DNA of 6,864 bases from Spirochaetaceae bacterium (lineage in GTDB: Bacteria; Spirochaetota; Spirochaetia; Treponematales; Rectinemataceae), in NCBI GenBank assembly GCA_003452735.1, contig DMNL01000100.1, positions 1 through 6,864 on the forward strand, in the 5' to 3' direction. This document shows positions 1-6,782 of the stretch, piece after piece; position 1 is the first letter of the stretch, and every line of letters starts with the position of its first letter. The translations under genes were made by a program, and so were the position numbers. Under the pieces are notes generated by a model. It did no database searches, had not been told where the DNA came from, and was given only the letters and a program-made list of their open reading frames with translations.

Positions 1-249
1 TGTCCAAGATGGTGGAGATTCCAGCGAGCTATTAGAGGCCGAAGAACTAGCATCTTCTATTCTTGATTTTAAAAAAGATAGCGCCTTTATAACAGCAGTA
101 AGTTCCATTCTATTATTTGTGGTATAAGGATCTCCACCCCAGGCTTCTCGATATCGATCACCATAGCGCATAATATAGGCCCATCCGCCAGGCCCAGGAT
201 TGCCTTTACATCCACCATCTGTATATACAATGAAATCTTCCTGGCTCAT
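1..249 (-). CDS. rnhA: Ribonuclease HI, N-terminal part (cut by window edge)
   Basis: Read on the minus strand from the ATG at 249, the frame stays open for 83 codons to the window edge; the C-terminal half lies outside. The start [13 protein letters not shown] runs into [13 protein letters not shown], the hallmark beta-1/beta-2 region of RNase HI. This enzyme cuts the RNA strand of RNA:DNA hybrids in the cytoplasm (primer and R-loop removal) using a two-metal DEDD site. Asp11 matches the first catalytic Asp and Glu49, in [13 protein letters not shown], the second. In E. coli the third Asp (TDS motif) comes about 22 residues after the Glu. Here no such motif appears through residue 83. Instead a polar, Ser-rich stretch (residues about 62-81, [18 protein letters not shown]) follows helix A, suggesting an insertion in that loop. 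No Shine-Dalgarno is seen upstream. The gene is divergent from the ABC operon. Family identity is near certain; completeness cannot be judged. Confidence 0.95.
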   Translation of the reverse strand, partial: MSQEDFIVYTDGGCKGNPGPGGWAYIMRYGDRYREAWGGDPYTTNNRMELTAVIKALSFLKSRIEDASSSASNSSLESPPSWT

Positions 250-325
250 AAATGCAATATGGCAGAAGATTCTGATTCAAGCAACTGCTTGCTGAGTTTC
301 TAAGCCATCGTTAGAATCGAAATAT
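250..325. promoter_or_regulatory. Divergent promoter region between rnhA and the ABC operon
   Basis: This 76-bp gap separates two divergent genes. Rightward, TTGCTG (289-294), a 17-bp spacer and TAGAAT (312-317) resemble a sigma-70 promoter. Leftward, on the minus strand, TTGCTT (plus positions 279-284), a 17-bp spacer and CATATT (plus 256-261) do the same. Both predicted start points fall within a few bases of the start codons (326 and 249), and neither gene has a recognisable Shine-Dalgarno. Two short palindromes lie in the middle: CAGAA-GA-TTCTG (263-274) and CAAGCA-AC-TGCTTG (278-291). The second contains the leftward -35 and overlaps the rightward one. The -35 matches are weak (3 of 6), so this is a by-eye prediction. 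Confidence 0.4.
278..291. repeat. Palindrome CAAGCA-AC-TGCTTG, candidate operator
   Basis: A perfect 6+6 bp inverted repeat with a 2-bp centre sits midway between the divergent genes, over both predicted -35 elements. This position suits a regulator acting on both directions, but a palindrome this short can occur by chance. A second, 5+5 bp palindrome (263-274) lies 3 bp to the left. No regulator gene is present in the window. Confidence 0.3.
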
Positions 326-2167
326 ATGTTTAAAGAATACTCAACATTGTTGCCTCATCTAAGAAGTTATAGATATCGATATGTTGGCGGCATCTTATGT
401 CTTATTATAGTAGATGCAAGCCAGGTTCTCATTCCTCGATATATTCAAATGGCCATAGACCGCATTACTAGCGGAACTTTTGTTTTTACTGACATCATTA
501 GTCCTTTATTCCATATGTTGTCGCTTGCTCTTTTAATATCTATAGGACGATTTTTTTGGCGATATTTTATCAATATTGCAAGCAGACGAATCGAAGCAGA
601 AATGCGAGATAGGCTTTTCTCACATATCCTGTCCATGTCGGGGAATTTCTTTAGAAAGAATACTACAGGCGATCTGATGGCAAGGGCAACTAACGATATA
701 AGTACAATTCGCCAAGCAACAGGTATGGGTTTCGTATCTCTTATCGATGGTATTTTTATGACAGGCATGATTATAGCCGCAATGTTTGCAAACAATTCAG
801 CGGTTGCTGCTTGGATAATACTTCCTTTGCCTTTAATAACTGCTCTGATTTTGCTCTTTGGTCGAATAGTCGGCAAACTGTTCAAGAAAATTCAGGATAT
901 TTATGGACATTTGTCGGATATCGCCCAGGAATCCCTCTCTGGAATACGAATTGTCAAATCCTTTGTAAAAGAAGAGTATTTCTTCAAAAAATTCTCAATA
1001 GCGAATACAGAATATAAAAATGCAATTATGGATCTAGTGAAAACTTCTGGCTTCTTTTTTCCTTTTATCACTTTTCTTTCTGGATTGAGTACAGTACTGC
1101 TCATACTTTTTGGTGGTAGGGCTTCAATTCGGAATAAAATGACTCCAGGTTCGATCATAGCTATGCTGTCATATCTTGAAATGTTGGTATGGCCGTTAAT
1201 GAGTGCAGGTTTCACGGTGAATATCATACAACGCGGGGCTGCAAGTTTGAAAAGAATAAATGAAATTCTCAGAACAGAGCCGGAGATCAAGGAATCATCG
1301 AATTGCTTAAAACAGATGCCCAGGGGCAATATAGACATTAAAAAGCTTAATTACATATATCCAGGAACGCAAAAGCCCGCATTGAAGGATATTTCTGTTT
1401 ATATCCATGAAGGTTCTATGCTAGGAATTCTCGGAAAAGTGGGATCGGGCAAGAGCACGCTCTTAAAAATACTTCCGCGAATGTTGGAACCCGGAGAAGG
1501 TCATGTATTTATAGGCAATATAGATATATGTTTCTATGGGCTGAGCGAACTTCGGTCTGCTTTCGGTATGGTGCCTCAGGAAAGCTTTTTATTCTCAGAT
1601 AGCATAAGGCAAAATATCCTTTTTTCTGCCGACAATATCAGTCCCGAACGCTTTGAAGCCATTACTAGGATATCTGGACTTGATCATGACTATCAACTTT
1701 TCCCCAATGGATGGGAGACAATTGTAGGCGAAAGGGGAATAACACTTTCTGGAGGTCAGAAACAAAGAATTGCCCTGGCTCGTGCTCTTGCAGCTGATCC
1801 ATATATTCTCTTGCTTGATGATGCGTTGTCAGCTGTGGATGCAGAAACTGAAGAGCATATTCTTAGTTCTCTCATTGATGAAAGAAAAGGCAAGACTACC
1901 ATCATTGTTTCGCATCGAATATCGACTCTACGCAACGCTGATCATATCATAGTGCTAGACAGTGGTGAAATAATCCAGCAAGGTTCACATGAAGAGCTAA
2001 TAGCAGATAGCGAAGGTTTCTATGCCAGAATTGCAGCCTTGCAGCAGCTTGAACAGCAGGCTTCTATCCCTTCTATTGGAGATAGTATTTCTCAAAGAGA
2101 AACGCAAGTAGAGCAAAAGTCTTTAGCGCATGATGCTTCTGTGTCAGAGGAAACAATCTATGGATGA
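326..2167 (+). CDS. ABC exporter half-transporter, degenerate-site subunit of a heterodimer (BmrC/YheI- or TM287-like)
   Basis: A 613-aa inner-membrane subunit with an N-terminal six-helix exporter domain fused to an ATPase domain. Predicted helices lie at about 17-38, 58-81, 134-156, 159-180, 240-264 and 274-298. The nucleotide-binding domain shows Walker A GKVGSGKST (370-378, Lys376), Q-loop Gln418 (MVPQE), a canonical LSGGQ signature (474-478), Walker B ending at Asp498, D-loop SAVDAE and switch His530. Asp499 stands where the catalytic Glu is expected (LLLDDALSAVD). This is the known mark of the non-hydrolysing ATP site in heterodimeric exporters such as BmrCD and TM287/288. A polar tail of about 40 residues follows the ATPase domain. 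The ATG at 326 is the only start: the frame opens after a stop at 293-295 and no other ATG, GTG or TTG lies between. No good Shine-Dalgarno precedes it. It overlaps the next gene by 8 nt. The substrate cannot be read from sequence; drug or lipid-like efflux is typical of the family. Confidence 0.93.
   Translation: MFKEYSTLLPHLRSYRYRYVGGILCLIIVDASQVLIPRYIQMAIDRITSGTFVFTDIISPLFHMLSLALLISIGRFFWRYFINIASRRIEAEMRDRLFSHILSMSGNFFRKNTTGDLMARATNDISTIRQATGMGFVSLIDGIFMTGMIIAAMFANNSAVAAWIILPLPLITALILLFGRIVGKLFKKIQDIYGHLSDIAQESLSGIRIVKSFVKEEYFFKKFSIANTEYKNAIMDLVKTSGFFFPFITFLSGLSTVLLILFGGRASIRNKMTPGSIIAMLSYLEMLVWPLMSAGFTVNIIQRGAASLKRINEILRTEPEIKESSNCLKQMPRGNIDIKKLNYIYPGTQKPALKDISVYIHEGSMLGILGKVGSGKSTLLKILPRMLEPGEGHVFIGNIDICFYGLSELRSAFGMVPQESFLFSDSIRQNILFSADNISPERFEAITRISGLDHDYQLFPNGWETIVGERGITLSGGQKQRIALARALAADPYILLLDDALSAVDAETEEHILSSLIDERKGKTTIIVSHRISTLRNADHIIVLDSGEIIQQGSHEELIADSEGFYARIAALQQLEQQASIPSIGDSISQRETQVEQKSLAHDASVSEETIYG
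2146..2150 (+). promoter_or_regulatory. Ribosome binding site fixing the start of the second ABC gene
   Basis: AGAGG lies 9 nt before the ATG at 2160, inside the 3' end of the first ABC gene. It favours 2160 over the in-frame ATG codons at 2130 and 2133, which would add ten residues (MMLLCQRKQS) not needed by the fold. Confidence 0.6.
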
Positions 2168-4259
2168 ATACTTCGACGCAGAGCCCGTCACAAAAAGCTA
2201 TGATGCCCAGATTGCACGCCGAATTCTTCTTTATCTAAAACCCTATAGACTCTATGCGATAATAGCTATTCTAGCCCTCGCAATAGCCACTGCCGGAGAA
2301 CTCATATCTCCTACTATCATAAAGCGTGCCATCGATGATGTAGTTGTTAGGGATTGGTATGGTATTGATCCTTCAGCAAAATATATCCTTCCTAAAGACG
2401 AGGGTTCTCTCGAAGTTAGGATCGGAGGACGCATATATGTGCGCGCTTCTCGCCTCGCAGGACTCACAATGGCCGAAAGAAATCGTCTTTTCGAACAAGG
2501 TCTTCTAGACAATGAAGCGAGTTATGTGTTTCCACTTGATCCAATGCGCGAGGAAAAGATCTCCATTGCAGAGAGAATCTCTAAAGTAGAGCTTTCGGAC
2601 AACTGGGGAGTGATCCCATCTTCGGTCTTGAGGACATTAAGATCTGAAGATGCTGCGATTCTCCGAGCAGCGGATGATAAAGCACTTTTGCGCTTTGGTC
2701 TCATTTTATTGATTGTGCTATTGATCGTACTTGGTGCAACCTTCGCTATGACTTGGTTCACGAATCAGATTTCTACCTTGATCATGAAGGACATGCGTCT
2801 CGAGCTTTTTCACCATGTGATAGAACAATCGCTTTCTTATCTTTCAAGGCAGCCAGTGGGGCGCTTGGTTACGAGATTAACCAGCGATATTGAAGTTATC
2901 AGCCAATTCTTTAGCGATGTTTTAAGCGCTTTCATCAAAGATGCTTCTATCATGATAGGATCTCTTATTGTACTTTTCTTGCTGAGTTGGAAACTGGCAT
3001 TTGTCGTACTAGCCACAATGCCTTTAGTCTTTATCGCTTCAGCAGTTGCGCGTATCAAGGCGCGCGATGCTTTTCGAAATCAACGCTATTGGACGAGTAA
3101 AGTTAATTCTTTTCTCTCGGAGCATATATCAGGAATAGATATAGTCAAGCTCTTCGTCCAAGAAAATAAAGTTTCTGAGGGCTTTGGGAAAAACAATAAA
3201 CAGCTATTAAAGGCCAATATTGCCGAGATGTATGTCTATGCCACCTTCAGACCTTTTGTCGATTTTATGGCAACCCTAACAACAGTTCTAGCAATCTTTT
3301 TTGGTGCGATGCTATTTCTGAGAATGCAGATATCTATTGGTACACTCATTGCTTTTATCAGTCTTATTTCAATGTTTTACTCTCCTATCAAGGATCTATC
3401 GGAAAAATATATTCTCTTGCAAAGCGCAATGGCGAGCGGTGAACGAATATTTGGTCTTTTGGACCAAGATGAAAGGCTTCCAGACCAGTTACCAGAATTT
3501 GTAGGAAAGCCTTTTCCTAGAACTATTCGCGGGCATATTGAATTTTCACACGTGTGGTTTGCCTATAAAAATGAAGAATGGGTGCTCAAAGATGTATCTT
3601 TTATTGTAAATCCTGGTGAAAAAGTTGCAATTGTCGGCTATACTGGAGCAGGAAAATCAACTGTAGCAAATTTATTAGCTCGATTCTGGGATATCCAAGA
3701 AGGGTCTATTTTGATCGATGGAGTGCCAATAGGACAATTCCCATTAAAGCAAATTCGAAGACTTATTCAACCTGTTCCTCAGGATGTTTTTCTTTTTCAA
3801 GGAACTATTCGAGAGAACATAAGCCTTGGGCTCGATCTTTCACAAGAAAAGCTGGAAGAAGCTGCAAAGGCTGTCTATGCCCATGATTTCATCATATCAT
3901 TACCTCAAGGTTATGATACTCCACTTGCAGAAGGGGGTCTAAATCTTTCGCTTGGTCAAAGACAACTAATCTCTTTTGCAAGAGTCCTTGCCCATGAACC
4001 ATCTGTGATTATTCTCGATGAAGCTACAAGTTCCATAGATACAGAGACAGAAAAGCTTCTTCAAAGAGGCATTGAAGGTCTCTTAAAAGGCCACACGAGC
4101 ATAGTTATCGCGCATCGACTTTCCACAATTCGCAATTCTAATAGGATCATAGTACTAGGACAAGGTCGTGTGGTAGAGATAGGTACACATGATGAATTGA
4201 TTGCTCTTAAAGGCTTGTACTGGAATCTATATAGGCTTCAGAATAAGGAAGCGGAATAA
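2160..4259 (+). CDS. ABC exporter half-transporter, catalytic subunit with large extracytoplasmic insertion (BmrD/YheH-like)
   Basis: From the ATG at 2160 the protein is 699 aa; starting at 2130 it would be 709. Predicted helices lie at about 30-54, 179-203, 255-277, 279-298, 363-387 and 392-415. TM1 and TM2 are separated by about 110-120 mostly polar residues (about 62-176), which places a small domain outside the membrane. BmrD of Bacillus subtilis is known to carry an extracellular domain at this place; whether the two are homologous is inference. The ATPase domain has Walker A GYTGAGKST (493-501, Lys499), Q-loop Gln541 (VPQD), Walker B Asp620 followed by the catalytic Glu621 (ILDEATSSID) and switch His652. 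Its signature is LSLGQ (596-600) in place of LSGGQ. Paired with the first subunit, this gives one consensus site (Glu621 with the partner's LSGGQ) and one degenerate site (partner's Asp499 with LSLGQ). The 8-nt overlap with the upstream gene implies translational coupling. Substrate unknown. Confidence 0.93.
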   Translation: MDEYFDAEPVTKSYDAQIARRILLYLKPYRLYAIIAILALAIATAGELISPTIIKRAIDDVVVRDWYGIDPSAKYILPKDEGSLEVRIGGRIYVRASRLAGLTMAERNRLFEQGLLDNEASYVFPLDPMREEKISIAERISKVELSDNWGVIPSSVLRTLRSEDAAILRAADDKALLRFGLILLIVLLIVLGATFAMTWFTNQISTLIMKDMRLELFHHVIEQSLSYLSRQPVGRLVTRLTSDIEVISQFFSDVLSAFIKDASIMIGSLIVLFLLSWKLAFVVLATMPLVFIASAVARIKARDAFRNQRYWTSKVNSFLSEHISGIDIVKLFVQENKVSEGFGKNNKQLLKANIAEMYVYATFRPFVDFMATLTTVLAIFFGAMLFLRMQISIGTLIAFISLISMFYSPIKDLSEKYILLQSAMASGERIFGLLDQDERLPDQLPEFVGKPFPRTIRGHIEFSHVWFAYKNEEWVLKDVSFIVNPGEKVAIVGYTGAGKSTVANLLARFWDIQEGSILIDGVPIGQFPLKQIRRLIQPVPQDVFLFQGTIRENISLGLDLSQEKLEEAAKAVYAHDFIISLPQGYDTPLAEGGLNLSLGQRQLISFARVLAHEPSVIILDEATSSIDTETEKLLQRGIEGLLKGHTSIVIAHRLSTIRNSNRIIVLGQGRVVEIGTHDELIALKGLYWNLYRLQNKEAE

Positions 4260-5072
4260 ATGATGCCATTTGCAGAGGAGAAGGAACCCTTTATAATTGG
4301 CCAAGATGATCGGGTTTGTGCTGTCTATAAGCCATGTGGTTTCCATTCTGTAAGCCAAAAGAAAAGTGATCACTCTATAGTATCTTGGCTATATGATCAG
4401 AGAATACCTGGCCTTAAAGGGTCTCTAGTTGGTAGAGAACTTGGACTTGTTTATAGGCTAGATCAGGCTACCTCTGGGATTCTGCTTTTTGCAGCGAATC
4501 GGGATAGCTTTATAAGACTTCGGCAAGCGCAGAATGAACTTGCCATTGCAAAGCGTTATATTTCAATTTCAGCCCCTTCAGAGTGCGAACTTCCAGGATC
4601 TTTGCCTAAAACAATGAAAGAGAGGCAATCATTTTTTATCGAAGAACTCCTATCCAATAAAGAAGTATATATAGAAAGCTTTTTTCGACCCTATGGTCCC
4701 AAAGGTGCTTTGGTGTCCTGTATCGCGCCAGAATTTGCGTCAAAATCCAATAAGCCAATCACAAAAGAGATATATATCAGCAAATATATTGCTGCTTATA
4801 AAGTGATGGAAGTAAGCAATGTAAAACGGCAACTGCCAAATGGGGTAGTATGCCTCGAAGTTGAAATACATAAGGGATTTCGCCATCAAATTCGAGCTCA
4901 TAGCGCATGGATAGGTTTGCCCATTCTAGGGGATATGCTGTATGGAGAACAAGACTCTAATAGATTGTGGCTTGAAGCTTTTTTAGTATGTCTTCCACAG
5001 CAGGATGGATGTCGAAACGAATGGAAGCTATATGATGGAATCAAAGATATCGCTCAATATCTATCTATATAA
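4260..5072 (+). CDS. RluA-family RNA pseudouridine synthase
   Basis: A 270-aa cytoplasmic enzyme that isomerises uridine to pseudouridine in rRNA or tRNA; the exact target cannot be told from sequence. The catalytic motif is YRLDQATSGILLFA (65-78) with nucleophile Asp68. Family members usually have His before the RLD, so Tyr65 is a variant. Other supports are VYKPCG (22-27), the KRY segment after the catalytic domain core (AIAKRYISIS) and the C-terminal FRHQIRAHSAWIGLPILGD block, where the family norm is close to THQIRVHLAxxGxPIxGD. There is no N-terminal S4 RNA-binding domain, so it is not RluC/RluD-like in architecture. The start ATG directly follows the upstream TAA (TAAATG), with AAGGA at 4245-4249, 10 nt before it; the ATG at 4263 is a less likely alternative. 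It is the last gene of the ABC operon. The functional link to the exporter is probably only co-transcription. Confidence 0.93.
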   Translation: MMPFAEEKEPFIIGQDDRVCAVYKPCGFHSVSQKKSDHSIVSWLYDQRIPGLKGSLVGRELGLVYRLDQATSGILLFAANRDSFIRLRQAQNELAIAKRYISISAPSECELPGSLPKTMKERQSFFIEELLSNKEVYIESFFRPYGPKGALVSCIAPEFASKSNKPITKEIYISKYIAAYKVMEVSNVKRQLPNGVVCLEVEIHKGFRHQIRAHSAWIGLPILGDMLYGEQDSNRLWLEAFLVCLPQQDGCRNEWKLYDGIKDIAQYLSI

Positions 5073-5179
5073 AAGCCATTATTTTATATTATCTGGAAAC
5101 CCATTCCCATATTAGGTGCTTGATGATAAAATAATAAAATATCCTTCAAGGAATAATCAAATTTTTAGAGAGGTTTCAC
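5073..5179 (+). promoter_or_regulatory. AT-rich spacer with possible ferredoxin promoter and RBS
   Basis: A 107-bp gap before the ferredoxin gene. TAAAAT (5135-5140) matches a -10 box at 5 of 6 positions, but no convincing -35 lies at the right distance. A short palindrome TCCTT-C-AAGGA (5142-5152) follows directly. AGAGAGG (5167-5173) is a clear Shine-Dalgarno, 6 nt before the ATG at 5180. No U-tract hairpin typical of an intrinsic terminator is seen after the pseudouridine synthase gene, so read-through into the ferredoxin is possible. Confidence 0.35.
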
Positions 5180-5350
5180 ATGGCGTACAGAGTGACGGAA
5201 GCTTGCACGAATTGCGGATCTTGCGAAAGCGAATGCCCAGTAAGCGCAATTAGCGAAAAAGACAATGCTCGCTACATTGACCCAGAGACATGCATCGATT
5301 GTGGAGCATGTGCCGCGGCCTGTCCGACAGAAGCCATTATTGCTGGCTGA
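5180..5350 (+). CDS. 2[4Fe-4S] ferredoxin, clostridial type
   Basis: A 56-aa cytoplasmic electron carrier starting MAYRVTEACTNCGSC. Two full cluster motifs are present: Cys9, 12, 15 and 19 (CxxCxxCxxxCP) and Cys38, 41, 44 and 48 (CxxCxxCxxxCP). Each cluster takes three cysteines from its own motif and the last from the other. The internal two-fold repeat and the length (55-60 aa is usual) match low-potential bacterial ferredoxins of anaerobes, which serve enzymes such as pyruvate:ferredoxin oxidoreductase and hydrogenase. The second motif has no extra residues between its cysteines, so it is not the longer Alvin type. The start is set by the AGAGAGG site 6 nt upstream. The gene stands alone, 107 bp after the pseudouridine synthase, and is closed by a strong terminator. 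Its partner enzymes are not in the window. Confidence 0.96.
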   Translation: MAYRVTEACTNCGSCESECPVSAISEKDNARYIDPETCIDCGACAAACPTEAIIAG

Positions 5351-5362
5351 GGTCCTAAACCT

Positions 5363-5405
5363 TAAAAGGGGCTGCCCAACAAGTTGGGCAGCCCCTTTTA
5401 TTTTT
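5363..5405 (+). terminator. Strong intrinsic terminator after ferredoxin, probably bidirectional
   Basis: Arms 5363-5380 and 5383-5400 are perfectly complementary over 18 bp, with a GC-rich core (GGGGCTGCCC) and AA at the centre. The innermost pair probably stays open, leaving a CAAG loop. TTTTT (5401-5405) follows on the plus strand. The outer AAAA/TTTT pairs also give the minus-strand transcript four U residues after the core, so the hairpin can serve the convergent gene ending at 5452, though less strongly. Confidence 0.92.
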
Positions 5406-5451
5406 CTGTACGATCAAACCGTCTCCTTGAGCGGATTTTTATTGTCTCAAG

Positions 5452-6777
5452 TTATAGCTTTCTTTTACAGAAGTCCTCAAGAACCTCATCGAGATTCGGC
5501 GATCCGATCTCTTGAAGCTCATAATCGACACGAACAGTTGGCTTGTTTATATGGATGATGCGATTCAAATCTATAGGAGTTGCTATGATAACTGTCTCGC
5601 AATCGGTTCGATTGATTGTATCTTCAAGATCTCGCTTCTGCGTCTCGCTATATCCCATTGCAGGAAGAAGTGTCCCTATATCGGGATAAGTATTGAATGT
5701 TTGCTTTAATCCTCCACTTAGATATGGACGAGGATCAATGAGCTGAGAAGCTTGGAATTTACGAGCTGCTACCACGCCAGCTCCAAATTTCATCATGCCA
5801 TGTGTAAGAGTTGGTCCATCCTCTACACATAAGACTCGTTTGCCACGGATCAATTCGGGTCGATCCACAGTGATAGGGCTCGCTCCATCGATTACAATAG
5901 CCGACGGGTTTGTCCGTGCAATATTATCTCTTACTATTTGGACCTGCTCTGGTGAGGCTGAATCAATTTTGTTGATTATTACGACATGAGCGGTCCTTAA
6001 GCAGACTTCGCCAGGGTAGAAGGATACCTCGTTGCCAGCGCGCAGCGGGTCTGCGACCGTTATTTGCAGGTCAGGAATATAGAATGAGAAGTCATTATTT
6101 CCGCCATCCCAGAGAATCACATCAGCTTCTTTCTCTGCTTGGCGAAGAATCGCCTCATAATCTACTCCTGCATAGATGACATTGCCGCGGGCTATATGAG
6201 GCTCATATTCTTCCATCTCTTCAATTGTGCAGTGATAACGGGCTAGATCTTCTATCGTAGCGAAACGTTGCACTTTCTGTTGCACAAGATCCCCATAGGG
6301 CATAGGATGGCGAATCGCAACGACTTTAAGCCCGCGCTTCATAAGCATTTGGACTATTTTCCGTGAAGTCTGACTCTTGCCTGAGCCAGTGCGTACTGCA
6401 CAAACCGATATGACAGGCTTACTCGATTTAAGTTGAGTGTCCTTAGGACCAAGCAAGGTAAAGGAAGCACCGGCAGAATTCACTATCGCCGACATTTTCA
6501 TGACATGAGAATAGGGTACATCGGAATAAGAGAATACACATTCATCGACATCATATTTTTTAATCAGATCGGGAAGCTCACTTTCGGAATAAATAGGTAT
6601 TCCTTCAGGGTATAGTCGCCCAGCAAGAGCAGCTGGATATCTTCTTCCATCGATATTGGGAATTTGCGCGGCCGTAAAGGCCACAACATCGGTTGATTCA
6701 TCCTCTCTGTAACGAGTGTTGAAGTTATGAAAATCCCTCCCTGCTGCCCCGATGATTATTATCTTTCGTTTTTTCAT
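5452..6777 (-). CDS. COG2403-type P-loop protein, cyclic 2,3-diphosphoglycerate synthetase-like
   Basis: A 441-aa soluble protein. Residues 4-17 (RKIIIIGAAGRDFH) open a Rossmann-like N-terminal domain of about 115 residues. A P-loop domain follows: ISVCAVRTGSGKSQTSR (123-139, Lys134), acidic ILWDGGNND (221-229, Asp224) and a GTPase-like NKID (269-272). VEDGPTLTHG (318-327) is another likely conserved block. This pattern fits COG2403, named after the archaeal enzyme that makes cyclic 2,3-diphosphoglycerate from 2,3-diphosphoglycerate with ATP. That activity is established for thermophilic methanogens; in bacteria it is unproven and some annotations say only 'predicted GTPase'. The first P-loop residue is Val128, not the usual Gly or Ala, resembling MobB-type loops. 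The start at 6777 has AAAGGAG (plus 6783-6789) 5 nt upstream. The gene converges on the ferredoxin and has no operon partner visible here. Family confidence is good; the reaction is uncertain. Confidence 0.8.
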   Translation of the reverse strand: MKKRKIIIIGAAGRDFHNFNTRYREDESTDVVAFTAAQIPNIDGRRYPAALAGRLYPEGIPIYSESELPDLIKKYDVDECVFSYSDVPYSHVMKMSAIVNSAGASFTLLGPKDTQLKSSKPVISVCAVRTGSGKSQTSRKIVQMLMKRGLKVVAIRHPMPYGDLVQQKVQRFATIEDLARYHCTIEEMEEYEPHIARGNVIYAGVDYEAILRQAEKEADVILWDGGNNDFSFYIPDLQITVADPLRAGNEVSFYPGEVCLRTAHVVIINKIDSASPEQVQIVRDNIARTNPSAIVIDGASPITVDRPELIRGKRVLCVEDGPTLTHGMMKFGAGVVAARKFQASQLIDPRPYLSGGLKQTFNTYPDIGTLLPAMGYSETQKRDLEDTINRTDCETVIIATPIDLNRIIHINKPTVRVDYELQEIGSPNLDEVLEDFCKRKL

Positions 6778-6782
6778 CTAAG

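Noticed and set aside
445..1338. Open frames of about 145 codons on the minus strand inside the first ABC gene
   Set aside because: They lie opposite a clear coding region, have no recognisable domain and no ribosome binding site that I can see. They are explained by the sense-strand codon pattern.
2130..2159. Upstream start for the second ABC gene at 2130
   Set aside because: The ATG at 2160 has a well-placed AGAGG and gives the normal short overlap. The extra ten residues from 2130 have no such support.
5426..5451. CTTGAG/CTCAAG inverted repeat just past the COG2403 stop codon, considered as a separate terminator
   Set aside because: Only 6 bp with a 14-nt loop and no U-tract after it on the minus strand. 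The much stronger hairpin at 5363-5400 is the better candidate.
5265..5558. A 97-codon plus-strand frame crossing the end of the ferredoxin, the terminator and the end of the COG2403 gene
   Set aside because: It runs out of frame through the ferredoxin's second cysteine motif and through a strong terminator hairpin, and its protein resembles nothing known to me.
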